Under the pieces are notes generated by a model. The model ran no database searches, was not told where the DNA came from, and saw only the letters and a list, made by a program, of their open reading frames with translations. This document shows positions 62,747 through 64,000 of a DNA stretch of 64,000 nt, piece by piece (positions within the stretch are counted from its first letter, which is position 1; every line of letters starts with the position of its first letter). Source of the stretch: Mycolicibacillus trivialis (GTDB lineage Bacteria > Actinomycetota > Actinomycetes > Mycobacteriales > Mycobacteriaceae); NCBI RefSeq assembly GCF_002102395.1, contig NZ_LQPZ01000016.1, positions 124,001 through 188,000 of the forward strand, read 5' to 3'. Both the position numbers and the translations under genes were made by a program.

Positions 62747-64000
62747 TCAGCCGCGGCGGCGCAGCACGATCACGTTGTCGCTCAACATTGCCGGCTCCCC
62801 GTCGGGGCTCACGGCGTCGCGCTCGGCGGTATCGGCGCGCAGTCGCTCCCACTCGGTGTCGGCGAGGTCGAGGGCGGCGAGCACGTCCTCGGGGGTGTCG
62901 AAGTGATGAGCGTCGGGATCCTCCACCCAGGGCGGTGCGGCCCCGTGGTCGACGATGAGCAGCACGCCGCCGGGATCCACCGCGTCGGCGGCGCGCCGCA
63001 GGGTCCGGACGCGGTCCAGGCGCACCGGAGAGTGCAGGAACTGTGCGGAAACCAGATCGTAGCGCCCGCCGGGGAAGGTGTGCGGCAGTTCATGCTCTTC
63101 AAAAATGATGCGGTCCAAGAGGTCTCGCTCCGCAGCCGCAGTGCGGGCGCGGTCCAGCGCGGTCGCCGAGATGTCCACCGCGGTCACCTGCCAGCCGTGC
63201 TCGGCCAGCCACACCGCGTCGGCGCCCTCCCCGCAGCCCAGATCCAGGGCCCGGCCGGGGGTGAGGTCGCCGGCGACCTCGACCAACCGGGCGTTGACCC
63301 GCCCGCTCCATTTCTGCTCGGTCTCGCCGTAGAACTGTTCCCAGAACTCGCTCGGGTCCTCGTTCTCGTCGGTCACGGCCACCTCCCCGGTCTCGCCGGA
63401 TATCGCTGGGCTGGAGCGTAGCGCCCGCGGCGCCAACCGCCGGCCGACGCCCACGGCGACCAGCAGCGCCAGCGCACCCAGCAGCGGCCACACCCCGAGG
63501 GTGTCGACGATCCCGGCCAGCCAGCCCTGCATCGCGCCGGCCGCCTCGATCACCGGGTCGTCGGGGCCGGCGTCGGTGAAGAACAGCCGGATCTCGTAGT
63601 AGCCGTAGTAGGTGACGTAGAGCCCGGTCACCAGCACCAGCGCCCCCACGATGCGGTTGATGTAGGGCAGCACCGCGCGCAGGGCCCCGGCCGCCGACGC
63701 CCCGGCCAGCGCCACCGCGACGGCGGCCACCCCGACCGTGACCGCCATGCCCAGCGCGTAACAGACGAAGGCGAGCACTCCGGTGAGCCAGGCGCCCTGC
63801 TGGAAGGTGGTGGAGACCGCCGCCAGGAACGGCGCGATCGTGCACGACAGCGACGCCAGCGCATAGCCCACCCCGTAGCCGTACATTGAGCCGAGCCCGG
63901 CGCCCGGGGTGCCGCCCGACGGGGTGGGCAGCATGACGGTCACGTCGCGGCCGCTGAGAAGCCAGCCGCCGAGCCCGATCAGCAGCACCCCGATCAGCAC
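62747..64000 (-). CDS. CcdA-like membrane domain joined to a SAM methyltransferase, 5' end beyond the window
   Basis: One uninterrupted frame of at least 417 residues, open to the window edge. Residues ~1-195 hold five or more helices, including GYGVGYALASLSCTIAPFLA, a CcdA/DsbD-type segment with the helix cysteine, and WLTGVLAFVCYALGMAVTVG. After a ~25-residue linker, residues ~220-417 are a soluble class I methyltransferase (FWEQFYGETEQKWSG, ALDLGCGEGADAVWLAEHGWQVTAVDIS). A GTG near the linker (VAVTDENEDPSEFW, around 63378) could start the second protein separately. The two domains are normally separate proteins, so either a fusion or a read-through frame is possible. Confidence 0.8.
   Translation of the reverse strand: MLIGVLLIGLGGWLLSGRDVTVMLPTPSGGTPGAGLGSMYGYGVGYALASLSCTIAPFLAAVSTTFQQGAWLTGVLAFVCYALGMAVTVGVAAVAVALAGASAAGALRAVLPYINRIVGALVLVTGLYVTYYGYYEIRLFFTDAGPDDPVIEAAGAMQGWLAGIVDTLGVWPLLGALALLVAVGVGRRLAPRALRSSPAISGETGEVAVTDENEDPSEFWEQFYGETEQKWSGRVNARLVEVAGDLTPGRALDLGCGEGADAVWLAEHGWQVTAVDISATALDRARTAAAERDLLDRIIFEEHELPHTFPGGRYDLVSAQFLHSPVRLDRVRTLRRAADAVDPGGVLLIVDHGAAPPWVEDPDAHHFDTPEDVLAALDLADTEWERLRADTAERDAVSPDGEPAMLSDNVIVLRRRG

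Overview
The window is high-GC actinobacterial DNA and reads as a mycobacterial chromosome. The markers are an antigen 85-type mycolyltransferase, a DesA3-type acyl desaturase, a PPE protein of the PPW subfamily, a CtpI-type giant P-type ATPase, an N-terminally regulated class III adenylyl cyclase, universal stress proteins and a recCBD operon. The species cannot be fixed from the sequence alone. I saw no rRNA, tRNA, CRISPR array or insertion sequence.

Layout. 1-9.4 kb: truncated flippase-like membrane protein, DoxD/DoxX membrane protein, a resolvase-like protein, an acyl-CoA ligase, a membrane protein, a lytic transglycosylase, a DUF7159-like protein and a POT peptide transporter. 9.4-19.7 kb: desaturase, cyclase, SDR plus acetoacetate-decarboxylase-like pair, ThrE exporter, an enoyl-CoA hydratase/TetR operon with a candidate operator, a SnoaL-like/SDR pair, and an FMN glutamate-synthase-like protein. 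19.7-32.2 kb: antigen 85-like protein with an unusual Pro/Gln repeat tail, DUF2804 and SRPBCC-DUF5995 genes, a phosphoesterase, SelO, two universal stress proteins, an ADP-ribosylglycohydrolase fused to a phosphatase, a DEAD-box helicase and TesB. 32.2-37.1 kb: CtpI.

37.1-42.4 kb is an accessory island. Its base and codon composition is visibly more AT-rich than its flanks. It begins next to a vapC-like remnant. It holds an overlapping ABC/AAA15 ATPase plus TOPRIM-like gene pair (an OLD/PARIS-like layout), then an HNH endonuclease, a C5-cytosine methyltransferase and a Vsr mismatch endonuclease. Between the divergent methyltransferase and vsr genes lies a near-consensus mycobacterial SOS (LexA) box. 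This suggests DNA-damage control of the modification/repair side of a restriction system, and it is the most interesting signal in the window.

42.4-64 kb: methyltransferase, thioesterase, a complete paralogue of the first gene, a TetR regulator, a stress cluster (CsbD-like, GlsB-like, HdeA-like lipoprotein), haloalkane dehalogenase, SodC, NYN-domain protein, recD-recB-recC, an HD hydrolase with an overlapping methyltransferase, the PPE gene, and an edge-truncated gene whose frame joins a CcdA-like membrane domain to a methyltransferase.

Most genes sit in short operons, often with 4-base stop/start overlaps. In the body of the window many long open frames run antisense to real genes because of the high GC; these were left out.
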